64,000 nucleotides of DNA, taken from NCBI GenBank assembly GCA_020726505.1, contig JAHLEZ010000017.1:620001-684000 (forward strand), in the 5' to 3' direction. Position 1 is the first letter of the stretch; each line of letters starts with the position of its first letter. The DNA is from Leptodontidium sp. MPI-SDFR-AT-0119 (Eukaryota; Ascomycota; Leotiomycetes; Helotiales; Leptodontidiaceae). Under the pieces are notes generated by a model. That model was not told the origin of the DNA. It saw only the letters and a list, made by a program, of their open reading frames with translations, and did no database searches. Positions 11,391 to 21,806 of this stretch are shown here, piece by piece. The translations under genes and the position numbers were made by a program.

Positions 11391-13246
11391 ATGCCTTGCT
11401 TCAAAGGTATCGCCGTGAGCGTCCATGCCGAAGGCGCTCCGCTCCCAGAGTATTCGGTGCAGAAGCAGTCCAGAGTCTCGCGCGTCAATACCTACATCCC
11501 CGTACCCAAGGCCAAGATCCCCAAGGATGCCTCCTCCGACAAGGCAGAACCATCCAAGTTCGCCATCTCCATTACCCTCCTCGTTCCTGGTCTCTCCGTC
11601 CCATATTCAGCCCCAAAGCCTACACCCGAAAACCCAAACCCTCATTCCCAGATTGTCGGAGGTCTCCCTGGCGCAGGCGGATCACATCGATCGAGCTATG
11701 GTGGAAGCACTAGCCCCTACATCCCCATCACAAAGTCTGAGAATGAGACTATTGCTGCCTACATCTACTTTGATGGTCGAGCTAAGGAAGAGGTCGCTAC
11801 GCTTTTGCGACCTGGCGAGGAGACTTGGGTAAACTCGCGATGGGTTCAGGTTCCTGCAGCTGAGGGTGGCGGTTTGGCCGAGAGAGAGTTCCTGTTCCGC
11901 GAAGTTGGGCTTGAGAGATGGCTGAATGGTCTGGATTTGGACGGAAAGGATGCCGCAGCCAAGATTGAGAAGCGTAGACAAAAGTTCGAGAAGCGTCGCA
12001 GACGTAGGAGAGAGGCAAATGGAAGCGATGAGGACCTTGACCTTACTGGCAATAACTCGGCCGCATCCAAGTATGGAGGAAGAGAAGTCTTGAGATATGG
12101 TGATGATGCGCAATCCCCGGTCGAGAAGCTGGCCGATTTCGACGATGACGACCTCAGCTCAGACTCCGACGATGATTTACCAGAGGCTGCTGGACAGATC
12201 AAGGTCGCAATGTTCCGTGTTCTGGCATCTGGGGAGATCAAGAGAGGCGAGTATTCTCCACAATTTGATGCTCATGACGACGATGAGGACAAGGGCAATG
12301 GTGAGGAGGCAGATATTGATCACACCACCAGTTTCGCAAAGCCAAAGACCCTAGATCCCAAGTCGATCAGTACCCAGACAGTCACGGGCATAGATGGACC
12401 AGATAAGCCTTTCGCAGTTTTCACATTCTTCTATCGTGGAGAGAGTAAGTATCTTCATCATATTTCTAGCACCGCGCTAATCTGATCCCCCTAGGACAAC
12501 TACAGAAGATGGGCATATTGACTCCAAAGCCATCTAAGGGTGTTGTAGCTCCTACCAAGCGAAGATCTACTCAACTCGATTTCTCAAATCTAGCTCCATT
12601 GAAGCAGGGTGGAACAGTTGGATTTTCTTCATTCAGAGATAATGATCCTTCCGCTGGTCGTAACAAGAGCAGAAAGAAGAGCAACGGTAGTCTTGGTGCT
12701 AGTGCAACTGTTGAAGACAGTGACGAAGACGAGGATGATGCCAATATTGTAGGGAAGATGGAGGACATTGAGGACAAGGATGTAAAGACCATGTTGAGTC
12801 CTGAAGATGCTAAATTCTCAGGCGAGCTGGCAGACGGAGTAGGCAGAATCAAGGTACGTTCTAATTTCCAATGCTTCTGACAGCAGGTTGTTAACTCTGC
12901 AAAGCTCAAGCGTCAGCATTCCGCCGAGCCTATGAATTCCAATTCCCGCAAGTCACCAGCATCAGCCTCTACCTCTGTTGGAGCAACTCCTCCTGCTGAA
13001 GCCGCACCAATCACTACTCAACCTCAGCTACTCCCAAACAACGTGTTCGGTGGCCTACCAGATGATTCTATTGTCGGCAGTCCTCTCAAGAAGCACAGGG
13101 CCAGTTTGTACGATATCGACAACGAGACGATGCAGAAACGCCTTGGTACCGGCTTCTCCTCAGTTGGAGACGTTGTAGCCGCAGCTGAAGCTGCTCAGAA
13201 GCCTCTCCCCGCTGTCGACAATAAGATGGAGGACGAGGAGCTATGA
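11391..13246 (+). CDS. DUF7918-family protein, nuclear-looking, charged
   Basis: Three exons, 11391-12444, 12495-12853 and 12887-13246, encode about 590 residues. The N-terminal 230 residues match the large fungal family DUF7918: a GIAVSVHAEGAPLPEYS opening, a strand-rich middle ending in TIAAYIYFDGRAKEEV, then an exposed LFREVGLERW segment. A basic cluster (EKRRQKFEKRRRRRRE) and acidic stretches with DDDDLSSDSDDD follow, which suggests a nuclear location. No catalytic motif is visible and the function of the family is unknown to me. The third acceptor is a tandem CAGCAG at 12881-12886, so an isoform with one extra glutamine is possible. Family placement rests on the N-terminus only. Confidence 0.8.
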
Positions 13247-14277
13247 ATGGGGCGAAGGCGAAGAAGTAGATCCAAAAGCAGCAGCATTGGACCGACACGG
13301 CACTGGCCATTTCCTGCTTGGTTTAGATACACAGGCGGAGAGATTGGAAAGCACACATTTAGGTGTGGTGTCGAATTTTCCTGCGAAGAGAGGATCGATC
13401 AGACAGACTATGGCGAACGAGCGAGCGAGCGATTCTTGTGGCTACGAAATGTGCACTCAAAAAGTAAGCTGCACATAAACGGCCCCCTTTGTAACGACAG
13501 CCTACTTTACAATACCCAGGAGCAAAAAGCATCCACTGGGGTGATATTTAGCGTCCGGGTTCACTTGGTAATGGAAAACCACTCATGAAATAAACTAACT
13601 GTCACATCTATTCGTTATTACTATCTTGACGTGAATATATCATATACTGCCATCCTTAGCGAGACAAGCCTAAATATATCGAAGCAGCAAATATAGGTAA
13701 CAGAGCCAGAGCCAGAGCCAGAGCCAGAAAGGTAAGTAAGTAAACAAGGATTGTATGTGGTATTGCAAGGCTGGGTGAGTCCAATTAAGGTTCCAGAGCC
13801 TCGAACATCTCTAATCGAACCTGCGGGGTTGAGGCGAGGGTGGGCGAGGGGCGGGGCTTCGGACCAAATGCTTCTTCTGAACGTCAACCCCTTTCCAGGG
13901 AAGGAAGCTGACAAGCTGACAAGCTGACAGACATCTCCCGTCGGCGTTCAACACCGTCCCTGGCAGTGCTGTGCAGTACTTTTGTCAGTTTAGCGCCTCA
14001 CTCTTCATCTGCAGGAACTCCGTCCGTACAGTACTTCACCGTGTTTTCATTCGCGTCTCTACCAGGCAACCGCATGCTTAAATACTATTGAAGCCGCCCC
14101 TCTGTTTGAGAGATACCTTCACCCATCTCATCTTAATCATTAGGATTTCGAAGGCGGCTCGATATTTGTATGCTTACGTACAGCACAGTACACAGTGCAT
14201 GCCAGTTTCCCACTTCCCGACCACCCACTATTTCAGTACCAGTGCAAGTCCAAGTACCAGCCCAAGTCTCAGTCAAA
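13247..14277. other. Intergenic region with short tandem repeats
   Basis: Just over 1 kb between two genes in the same direction. It contains a GAGCCA tandem at 13703-13728 and three copies of AGCTGAC at about 13908-13929. The last part, repeating CAAGTACCAG-like words just before 14278, is probably the leader of the next gene. I see no other gene. Confidence 0.5.
13703..13728. repeat. GAGCCA hexanucleotide repeat
   Basis: Four tandem units lie in the 3' flank of the DUF7918 gene. The sequence is clear; no function is apparent. Confidence 0.85.
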
Positions 14278-16450
14278 ATGCTCATCGAATTACTGCCTTG
14301 TTTATGTCTGCTTCAGTATCTACCTACTTCGCTTGCTCTTGAGCAGAAAATCTTGGAGAATGGCGGTGGGAAGCAGCCAAGTCCGCTTGATGCGAAATTG
14401 GCGGAGTTGGTGAAGGATACGCTGAAGGAATGGCATGTCCCTGGTCTTTCTATTGGTGTCGTTGATGGGGATGATATGTGGGCTGAGGTGAGGGTTTCTC
14501 TTCCAGGCTGATACCGTTTATTTTTCTGCTTGAAATGAGTTGTCCCTGAATGTTGGGTCCATTGAAGCGAGAATACTTATTGTCTTTTCTTCGAAATCCA
14601 CATTTCTCGATTGCTCTAGTCAAGTTCAGAGGCAAAAAAACAATATAATATGACTTACAACAAAACCCCAGGGCTACGGCATAGCAACCTACCCAGACAC
14701 GCCCGTAACGCCATCAACGCTCTTCTACGGCGCCAGCACAACCAAAGCCTTCACTGCAGCCGGGATGTCACTCCTAGTCACCGACCAGGAAAATTTCACA
14801 TCACTCACGTGGAAAACGCCCGTCTCGTCCCTCATCCCCGACGATTTCGTTCTCGAGGATGCTTGGGCTACGGATCATATCACTATCGAGGATATCCTTT
14901 CTCATCGGACGGGTATGCCGAGACATGATTTGAGTTATGGAGGGACGTATGAGGGGAGGAATTCTACGCCGAGAGATGTGGTGAGGGCGTTGAGGTATTT
15001 GCCTATGACTGAGGAGCCGAGAGTTAGATTTCAGTGAGTACTGCATTTTCTTGATCTCATTCGAAACCTCAACTCGAGGGTTTATATTCTACAAAGCACC
15101 AGTGCTTTTGGATGCCGTTGGGAAGAACTGTGTTGATTTTGTGTCTCGTATAGGTACTGCAATATGATGTATGTCGTTGCTGGACATATAATTGAAACTT
15201 TGACGGGTGGTTCATTGGAGAAATTCTTAAAGGAGAGGATATGGCAACCACTAGGGATGAAATCTACCGTGAGTCAGAGTCTTTTTCCAATGTTTTCTTT
15301 CCCCGCATTGAAAGGCCCCGAAACGACAACTTGAGATCAACAGATTCTGGCTTGTCAATTAAACGCCAAAATCCCCCAAATCTACCAAGTCCCCTATGAA
15401 ATGTATTCGTCTCAAAGTTTTGATAATTGACAAAATCCAGTCCTTTTCTAACTCAGACGCCATCTCCGGCCCCGACCATTTCGCCCAGGGATATGTCTAC
15501 TACAAAGACAAATATCTCCCTGTACCCTACGAGGACGACCTCGTCACCAATGCCGCAGCCGGATCCATCATATCCAATGTCCTTGATTACTCCAAATGGC
15601 TCCACGCACTCCTCCATAGGTCTTCACCCATCCCAAAGGAAGCCTACGAAGCCCTGTTCACACCACATATGCTCCACGACTCCGGTGATGTCCCCTACAC
15701 CGGTCCTGTGGCATATGCTCTCGGCTGGGAAACCTCTACTTACAAAGGGTATCAATTCTTTGAACACAGCGGCGGCGTCGAGGCGTTTGGTTCTCACATC
15801 ATCTTCTTCCCGGAGTTGAATTATGGGCTCTGTGCTTTTGGGAACACGGCCGTGACGTCGAATGTAGCTGAGTTGATAGCAATATGGCATCTAATTGACA
15901 ATAAACTCGGCATCCCTGAGAAGGAGAGGTTCGATTGGAATGCCAAGTAAGTTATCTCCTCTTTCCCTCATCTGACATGCTTCCTGCATTGCTTTCACGG
16001 CTTAATATAAGTGGCAAATTACTAACGCACCCCAGATTCAAACGAGCTTTAAAAGCGAAGAGCTCAGAATACTCTAACAGCATCAAGACATTCTACCCCA
16101 AACTCCCCTCCCCCACACTCCCTCCCACGCTCCCACTCAGCAACTACAGCGGCACCTATTTCCACCCGGCATACCGCAACTTCACGATCTACGAGAAGGA
16201 AGACGGTGTTTTGCATGCTGACAGGCAAGATGTGAGCTGGAAACTGGCTGTCGATTTCGAGCATGTGTCGGGAGATTATTTTATGGCGCTCGTAGACTCG
16301 ACGGTCGCCCCGGGCTTTGTATTTAAGCAGGCTGCGGCGGCGGAGTTTAGGGTGGGGAGTGATGGCGTGGCGAGGTCTTTGGGGATGGCTGTTGAGCCGG
16401 AGATGGGGGTGGAGGGGAGGGTTTGGTTTGAGAGGGTTCGAGGAGTTTGA
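14278..16450 (+). CDS. Secreted beta-lactamase-like serine hydrolase (peptidase S12 family)
   Basis: Five exons, 14278-14487, 14672-15033, 15154-15268, 15441-15946 and 16036-16450, give 535 residues. The start MLIELLPCLCLLQYL is followed by a signal-peptide-like hydrophobic run ending near SLA (about residue 20). The catalytic set of class C beta-lactamase/D-aminopeptidase enzymes is present: S92-T-T-K95 (nucleophile and lysine), Y192-C-N194, and H338-S-G in place of KTG. The C-terminal 100 residues (NYSGTYFHPAYRNFTIY) form the lipocalin-like domain often appended to these enzymes. Fungal members are esterases, transesterases or hydrolases acting on small amides or lactones; the substrate cannot be read from sequence. 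An upstream in-frame ATG at 14170 would hide the signal peptide, so I prefer 14278. The third intron, 172 nt, is longer than its neighbours. Confidence 0.9.
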
Positions 16451-16921
16451 TTGATGATGGATGATGGATGCGAAATAATTTACGAAAAAAACTGTTACAA
16501 AGTAAGTCATCCTACAAGAGGTGGCACTCGGCTTGAAGGGTTAAGTTTGGAGTGTGAATGAGGTGGGGACATAGAAATATCAACATGGGTTCTGATTGCA
16601 AGCTATAGAGCAACGGGCGGTGGTGAACACATATTTGTTTCTCAATCTACAGCTGAGGTGGACTTGAGGGTGACATACGTCCTTGGGTACAGATCGAACT
16701 CGAGTGGTTTCTAGTAGAGAACGATCTTCAGCTAAAGCTCTCGCTTATTTATTTGAGGGTAAACAAAAAAAACAGAAAATGGAATCAGTGTGTATCGATA
16801 CTTTACTATGTGCAAAACAAAAGTCGAACTTTTCAAATTCTGAAAACAATTTACTAGAACTTTATCATTAACCGTCATTGTCATTGTACCGGCGAATGTC
16901 GCCAGACCTCTGTTATCACAC
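16451..16921. other. Convergent intergenic region, left edge of accessory island
   Basis: About 470 bases between the end of the hydrolase gene and the end of the HET remnant on the other strand. I see no gene or RNA. The base composition turns more AT-rich toward the right. Confidence 0.45.
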
Positions 16922-17863
16922 TTAGACAAGGTGAAATGTCTCCCTCGAGCATTCCCCTCTTTTGAACTCATCGAGCACCTCCCCATTCATAAGAACAGGA
17001 CAATTCATAGCTCCAATAAGCTCATAGTGATTAGCTGTGCCCTCTCGAGCACGTAAGATGAGCGGCAGCTTACATCCAGATAGAACGACAGCAATGTCGC
17101 CATCCTCTGCCGTGATAGGAACCATCGCCCGGAGCGTACCGTTCTCTCTTATGACAGCGGCAATAGTCCACCACCTCAGCGCTTCCCATAAGTAATCATG
17201 CAAGCGCTGCATGCCTGGAGTGACTTTCGCATTACCGCCCGCTACGTCCAAGTCCAGCCACAGCATGAACGTCTTATGTATCCCTGGATTAATAATCTCA
17301 GACAAACCTATCTCGTTCAAAGCGTGATTCCCAGTTAGTAAGAGGCAAAAGTCGAGAGCTGATTGCTCTTCCGCATCCTTAACAAGCTCGGGGATCTCTG
17401 CGGACGGCAGGTATAATTTGTAGTCACTGGCCCATTGCTTCACTATCTCGAAACTCCCTGTGAGATCACTCAGTAGATTCAGGACTCGTGGGTGTAGCTT
17501 GACAACTCCACACCTGACACCATTGAGATTCAAGAGGTTTTCAGAACCATGCTGCCATAGCCCGTTTCGAAGCGGTCTTCTGTTCACCCCATCATATACA
17601 TTCTCCGAGTTGCGGAGCTGGCGGGCCGCGTCGTGCTCGTTGGTGATAAACGGGCTTTGCGTGAGCTTGAGTGCAATATTTGCCGTGCCTTCGGCTAGCA
17701 GAAGGGCTAGGGGGGAAGATCTAGCATTTTCTCCATTGTCTGTGTCTTGTGCGGTACTACCTTGTCGGTGGAAGACATTGCATTCCTTATGTCGCTCGTC
17801 ACGTTCTCCAGAGTGATGTGCCTTCCATAGGACTTGAAGAGAAGCGAATTTGACTGGTAGATT
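16922..17863 (-). pseudogene. Truncated heterokaryon-incompatibility (HET) protein remnant
   Basis: An open minus-strand frame of 313 codons ends at 16922 and has no ATG near its beginning; an in-frame TAA lies just above 17863. Its C-terminal part resembles the tail common to fungal HET-domain proteins: DIAVVLSGCKLPLILR, then YELIGAMNCPVLMNGEVLDE, which matches the usual 'cvllGc..P.vLR ... y.liGe.yv.gimdGe' pattern. The upstream part (ANIALKLTQSPFITNEHD) also fits such proteins. The HET domain itself, which triggers cell death on fusion of unlike strains, is absent, and the sequence upstream is AT-rich and unreadable. A CTACCAG acceptor at 17860-17854 could mark a former exon border. I read it as a 5'-truncated relic; a functional short protein is unlikely. 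Confidence 0.75.
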
Positions 17864-18286
17864 TTAGTCAAATCAATGAATGCAATGAATAATCTTTTAA
17901 TATTCCTCGCCTTGATTGTAATCATATTTATAATCTCATAGAAGTCAGGGCGGTTTATGAAATAATCTATTTGAATTCGCAATATTCATGAACATAAAGT
18001 AGTATTCATCATTCACTTAGGGATTATTCATTTTCGTAATAATAGCCTTGACATTTTAGCCATAAGGCAGTCTTAATTCATGAATATTCATATTAACAGC
18101 GGCTTTCCACATTGCTAGGCCCTTGTCATAATCGTCAGTTCCGCACTCTTTGTCCCAATTCGCGTGCAAGTGGTGGCGCTAAAATCTGTGTCTCTGCCCT
18201 TACCGTCATGCTCTCCTCGCTCTCCTGTTATAACGAAACCTGCATACCTACTTACTTGATAGCAACACCGACGACATTCCTTCCCC
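17864..18286. other. AT-rich degraded sequence upstream of the HET remnant
   Basis: About 420 bases, with the first 250 strongly AT-rich and repeating the word TATTCATGAA/TTCATGAATATTCAT at about 17982-18092. This contrasts with the flanking genes and looks like mutated repeat DNA. The last 130 bases probably contain the leader of the plus-strand kinase gene. Confidence 0.5.
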
Positions 18287-19260
18287 ATGGCGCTTCCCCT
18301 CACGAATCAAGGACCGTATCTTCTGTCTTCCGCCCTTCCATCCTCGGAGGATATGGTTTTCAAAGACACGGCGTTCTTCACCACCGGAAATGTCTCTCTA
18401 CCCACCCCTGCCGATGTCCGCCGCGCCGCAGGCCCCAAAGCGACTTGGAGGAGGCCACTCCCTGTCATGTTTCCTGCGTTGAATCTCATAGTCAAATATG
18501 GTACAGATATCACAGTCGCCGAGGGACAGTGTATGTGGGCGCTTCGACACTTGCTCCCTAGTGTTCCCGTCCCAGAAGTATACGGCTGGTGTCGGGAGCA
18601 GGGCCAGACGTTCATCTACATGCAACTGGTTGAGGGCACCACCTTGGAAGAAGTCTGGCCGAATCTCGACACAGAAGACAGATACGAGGTATGCCGGCAG
18701 CTACAACGGATTTTCGAGGATCTGCGTCAGCTCAAGCAAGATCCGGATTCCCCCCAATTCATCGGTACGTTTGAACTGCAATTCCCGATAGATAGGTAGA
18801 GAGAGACTCATCGCCAGCTGCAGGAAACATCAACCGAGAGCCGTTACAAGATGTTATATTCCAAACCCGCCAACCGGCTGGCCCTTTCCCAAACGTTGCG
18901 ACATTCAATGATTGGCTTGTGCAGCGCAGCAGTAGTTTGCCTTCGGGTCCAAAAGTAGACTATGGTCCCTGGCGTTCCGGATTACTCGACGATATTCCCA
19001 TTGTCTTCACCCATGCGGATTTGCATCGCAGCAATATTATGGTGTCGCAAGACGCAGCTGATGGAATACCCCGCATTGCGGCAATTATCGATTGGCATCA
19101 ATCCGGATGGTATCCTGCTTCGTGGGAATTCTTCAAAACTCGTCGCACTTCCAAGTTCCCAGGGAATGATCAGTGGGAACTGGAATTCATACTGGAGTTT
19201 CTGCAGGCTTACCGGGGATGCATCGCTTTGGAGTACTTCACACATGGGCGCGGTCTTTAG
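18287..19260 (+). CDS. Aminoglycoside-phosphotransferase-like (APH family) kinase
   Basis: Two exons, 18287-18764 and 18818-19260, join in phase 1 to give 306 residues. The protein has the APH/choline-kinase fold signature: Brenner motif H225-A-D227-L-H-R-S-N232 and the metal-binding I-I-D251-W that follows. The N-lobe contains LIVKYGTDITVAEGQ and the hinge FIYMQLVEGTTLEEVW. Large numbers of fungal members exist, mostly of unknown substrate; few if any are antibiotic-resistance enzymes. It sits between a HET remnant and a dead transposon, so it belongs to the accessory island but looks intact. The acceptor used gives IAAGNINREPLQDVIF, which fits the family. Substrate unknown. Confidence 0.88.
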
Positions 19261-19406
19261 AACCTTTACCTAATCCGGTGAGATGCCGCCATAGCCCTTT
19301 CATTTGGGACTCTTCTTAAGGCCTTTTAACCTTTTCTATTGTAACAACTCCTTTGAAATGACGCCGCGGACCTTAAATTACTTGCGATTAATGATGCGAT
19401 ATTAAG

Positions 19407-20394
19407 ATGGCTTATCGTTGTGGTAAATCGCCTTTAGAGATCTTAAAGATGGTTTAATTATTAGAGAGACGAGTCAAACACGCTTTGAAAGAATCTGATA
19501 CTTTAAAGAAATCTACTGGTCGCCCTCCTACTTTAAATGTTGATCAACGTTAAACTCTTGTCGATTTCGTTGCTGTTCAAAGGCTACATGCCGTATGAAT
19601 TTCAAAGAGCTTACTTAAGAGTTCTTTCATTGGGGAGTTGGTCTTGAGGCTATTAAAAACGCGTTAAAATGAGAAGGCTTTGGTGTACGATTTGCGATAA
19701 GAAAACCTTCGATTTCGGAGAAGTTTCGATTGAAGTTTGTTATGGAGCGTCGAGGTTGGATCTTCTACAATTGGTGTAAGTTCTTATAGTCTGATGAGAC
19801 GTGGATTAAGGATGGTCGGCATCGAAAAACAACAGTTCTTCGGAGGCCAGGTGAAGAGTGGGATCCTAATTATATGAAAGAGGAGGTATAATAGAAGAAG
19901 AGATAGATGTTTTGGGGGAGCTTTTACCGGAGTATAAAGGGGCTAGGAGTCTTTTGGGAAAAGGATTAGGGGACAATAAATGCGAAGACTTATTGTTAAC
20001 GTATCTTACTAGCTATTGCTCAATTTCTGGCTGATAACGATGGGCTAAGAGGAGAGGAAAGAGAGCTCTTGTTTATGTAAGATAATGCTCCGGCGTATGC
20101 TGCGAAAGAGACAATTGCTATAATTGAAGCGTTTAGTATCTTACGCTTTAAATAGCCTTCGTATTCTCCTGATCTCAATCCAATTGAGACCTTGTGGAAA
20201 TACATGAAGAATTATCTTAAAGACAAGTACGGAGACTTACGATATTCAAAAGGAGCGAATTTGGGAGACTTGGAATACTGTATTACTTCGGGGTTATTAA
20301 TTAAGCTTGTAAAAGGTATACTGAAGCGTATAAAGGCTATTATCGCCACCAATGGCTTTTTACTAAATATTAGTTGTATTATAGTAGTAATTTA
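19407..20394 (+). mobile_element. Degenerate Tc1/mariner transposase (DDE_3 type)
   Basis: Reading the plus strand in shifting frames gives a recognisable Tc1-like transposase with many stops. Visible blocks are a helix-turn-helix region with STGRPPTLNVDQR, then ERRGWIFYNWCKFL-stop-SDETW, DNAPAYAAKETIAIIEAF, and SYSPDLNPIETLWKYMKNYL near the end. The SDE, DN and NPIE motifs are the catalytic DDE neighbourhood. At least two stops are TAG exactly where the family has tryptophan (before SDETW and before PSYSPDLN), as expected from G-to-A change. The region is AT-rich. I could not identify its terminal inverted repeats, so the element's ends are undefined and the coordinates cover the coding remnant only. 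Confidence 0.88.
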
Positions 20395-20506
20395 ATTGAG
20401 GAGAACATTCAACTTTATGATTCTGCCGATGTTGGCAGAAAAAGGCGGTGACATACTTTAGCCGTAGGCCTTCTCGCTAAAGCAGTCTAGGAGGGCGCTC
20501 CTGGTG

Positions 20507-20752
20507 CGAGGCTAGCCAAATTCGTCTCCGATGAAGTGATGACTACTCGGATCCCTAGGTAGCCTTCGTTCTCTTTATTAGCTAGATATATCCATAAATG
20601 AGAGCCTATTTAAAGTCGCTAAATTATTTCAGAACATTTAACTTTAAGGAAAAGCCGAGGTCAGGTTTAAGTAAGCCCTGGTTTTGATATTTAAAGTGCA
20701 TTGTATAGGTGAAAGTAACTCGCTTCACCAGAGACGAATTTGGCCAGCCTCG
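20507..20752. repeat. 33-bp inverted repeat pair, possible MITE or transposon-end remnant
   Basis: 20507-20539 (CGAGGCTAGCCAAATTCG, then TCTCCGATGAAGTGA) matches the reverse complement of 20720-20752 at 29 of 33 positions. All four differences are transitions. The arms enclose about 180 bases of AT-rich DNA without a reading frame. The layout fits a small non-autonomous DNA element or the solo ends of a lost one. It stands just upstream of the small gene at 20889. Confidence 0.7.
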
Positions 20753-20888
20753 GTAGCAGCTAAGGGGATACTACTTTTAGCAGCCGCAATACTTGCAACC
20801 CCGTAGAGAGAATATTTCCCTCCAAGATAGCAGACCAAGCGTCACATATTTCCATCGTCTCATTGACGTGTATTCCAATTCGCCAATC

Positions 20889-21437
20889 ATGCCTTACCGC
20901 CTTGTTTATCTTATTGTATATCGCAGCCGCATGTACCCTGCGCACTGGGCCATGTGGATTCCTAGGAATGACGCTGACACGCAAGCGATTGGGATGGTCG
21001 GGAAATACATTAACGTCCAAGGCGATTCTCGAGAGGGGTTCGTCCACGAAATTACGAGAAGCCACGATATGGCTCAAAGTAATAGAAATAAGGAAGTCAT
21101 TCTCCTTGGCTGGACGGACGAGGTAAACGTGGTTGATAATAGCGGCGAAACCGAGACTTATTTCGATACCGAAGCTATAGATAGACTTGAGGAAATAGCT
21201 CTTCAAATCCTGGCTCCTGGCCCGAGTCTCAGATCCGCTAGTTCATCTTCTTCTGTAAGTTCTGGACTTATTTTGTGACATGTTTACCTGACATTGGTTT
21301 GATTCTAGGGCTCGAGAACTCGTGTGGCCCTTCAAAACTGCCAGACCTGGATGACGGAAGTAGTTGGGAACCTGGTCGAGAATAATCTCCTTGAAGAAGG
21401 GGCCAATACTGTTATTGCGAACGCACCCAAAAACTAG
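20889..21437 (+). CDS. Small uncharacterised fungal protein (MPYRLVYLIVY family)
   Basis: Two exons, 20889-21254 and 21309-21437, give 164 residues. The start at MPYRLVYLIVYRSR was chosen because fungi have a family of small proteins opening with this kind of strand, followed by a PAHWAMWIP segment and ending in a NCQTWMTEVVGNLV helix. The second exon supplies that ending, which supports the intron (GTAAGT donor, TCTAG acceptor). No catalytic residues or membrane segment are apparent. I do not know a function. It is the last member of the accessory island and sits 136 bases after an inverted repeat. An upstream in-frame start codon at 20793 would add 32 residues of unlikely sequence. Confidence 0.7.
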
Positions 21438-21806
21438 GCAGTTGTCTCTTGGTCGCTGGATCTGGATCTGGATGGTGGGGATGTTGGTTAGAGTCTAGGG
21501 CTGAGAGTGGGAAGACGAGAATCGAGATCAATTGTATCCAGAGATTGTGTTTGAGGATAGATGGCTAGAGAAGAATGAATGCACAACGGCTTTTATTCTT
21601 CCTTCTTCCTCTTGAGAATTTCCTCACTCACTATGAGCCAAATCTAGTGTATACTAGCTCTTGTCAGGCAGTCCACCACCTCAACGCCGACTCTCTAATT
21701 CATATCAAGCCAAAGCAACCCAATGCACCAGACCGAACTGGACCAACCCAGCCAATCCTCCAAACCAAGCCCTACGCCAAAAATAATACAGTACAGCAAG
21801 AGCACG
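21438..21806. other. Convergent intergenic region
   Basis: About 370 bases between the small gene and the MCM10 stop codon on the other strand. Nothing recognisable; it marks the right edge of the accessory island. Confidence 0.45.

Noticed and set aside
14278..16450. Reading the serine hydrolase as a true beta-lactamase
   Set aside because: It has the S-x-x-K and Y-x-N motifs but H-S-G instead of K-T-G and a lipocalin-like C-terminus, typical of esterase/peptidase relatives.
18287..19260. Reading the APH-like gene as an antibiotic-resistance gene
   Set aside because: The family is very large in fungi with mostly unknown substrates; nothing here points to an aminoglycoside.
20760..21206. 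Minus-strand open frame opposite the small gene at 20889
   Set aside because: The plus-strand reading splices cleanly and shows conserved-looking blocks; the minus-strand frame shows none.
16922..21437. The accessory island as a secondary-metabolite cluster or defence system
   Set aside because: There is no synthase, oxidase set, transporter or nuclease partner; the contents are a relic, a transposon and two unrelated small genes.
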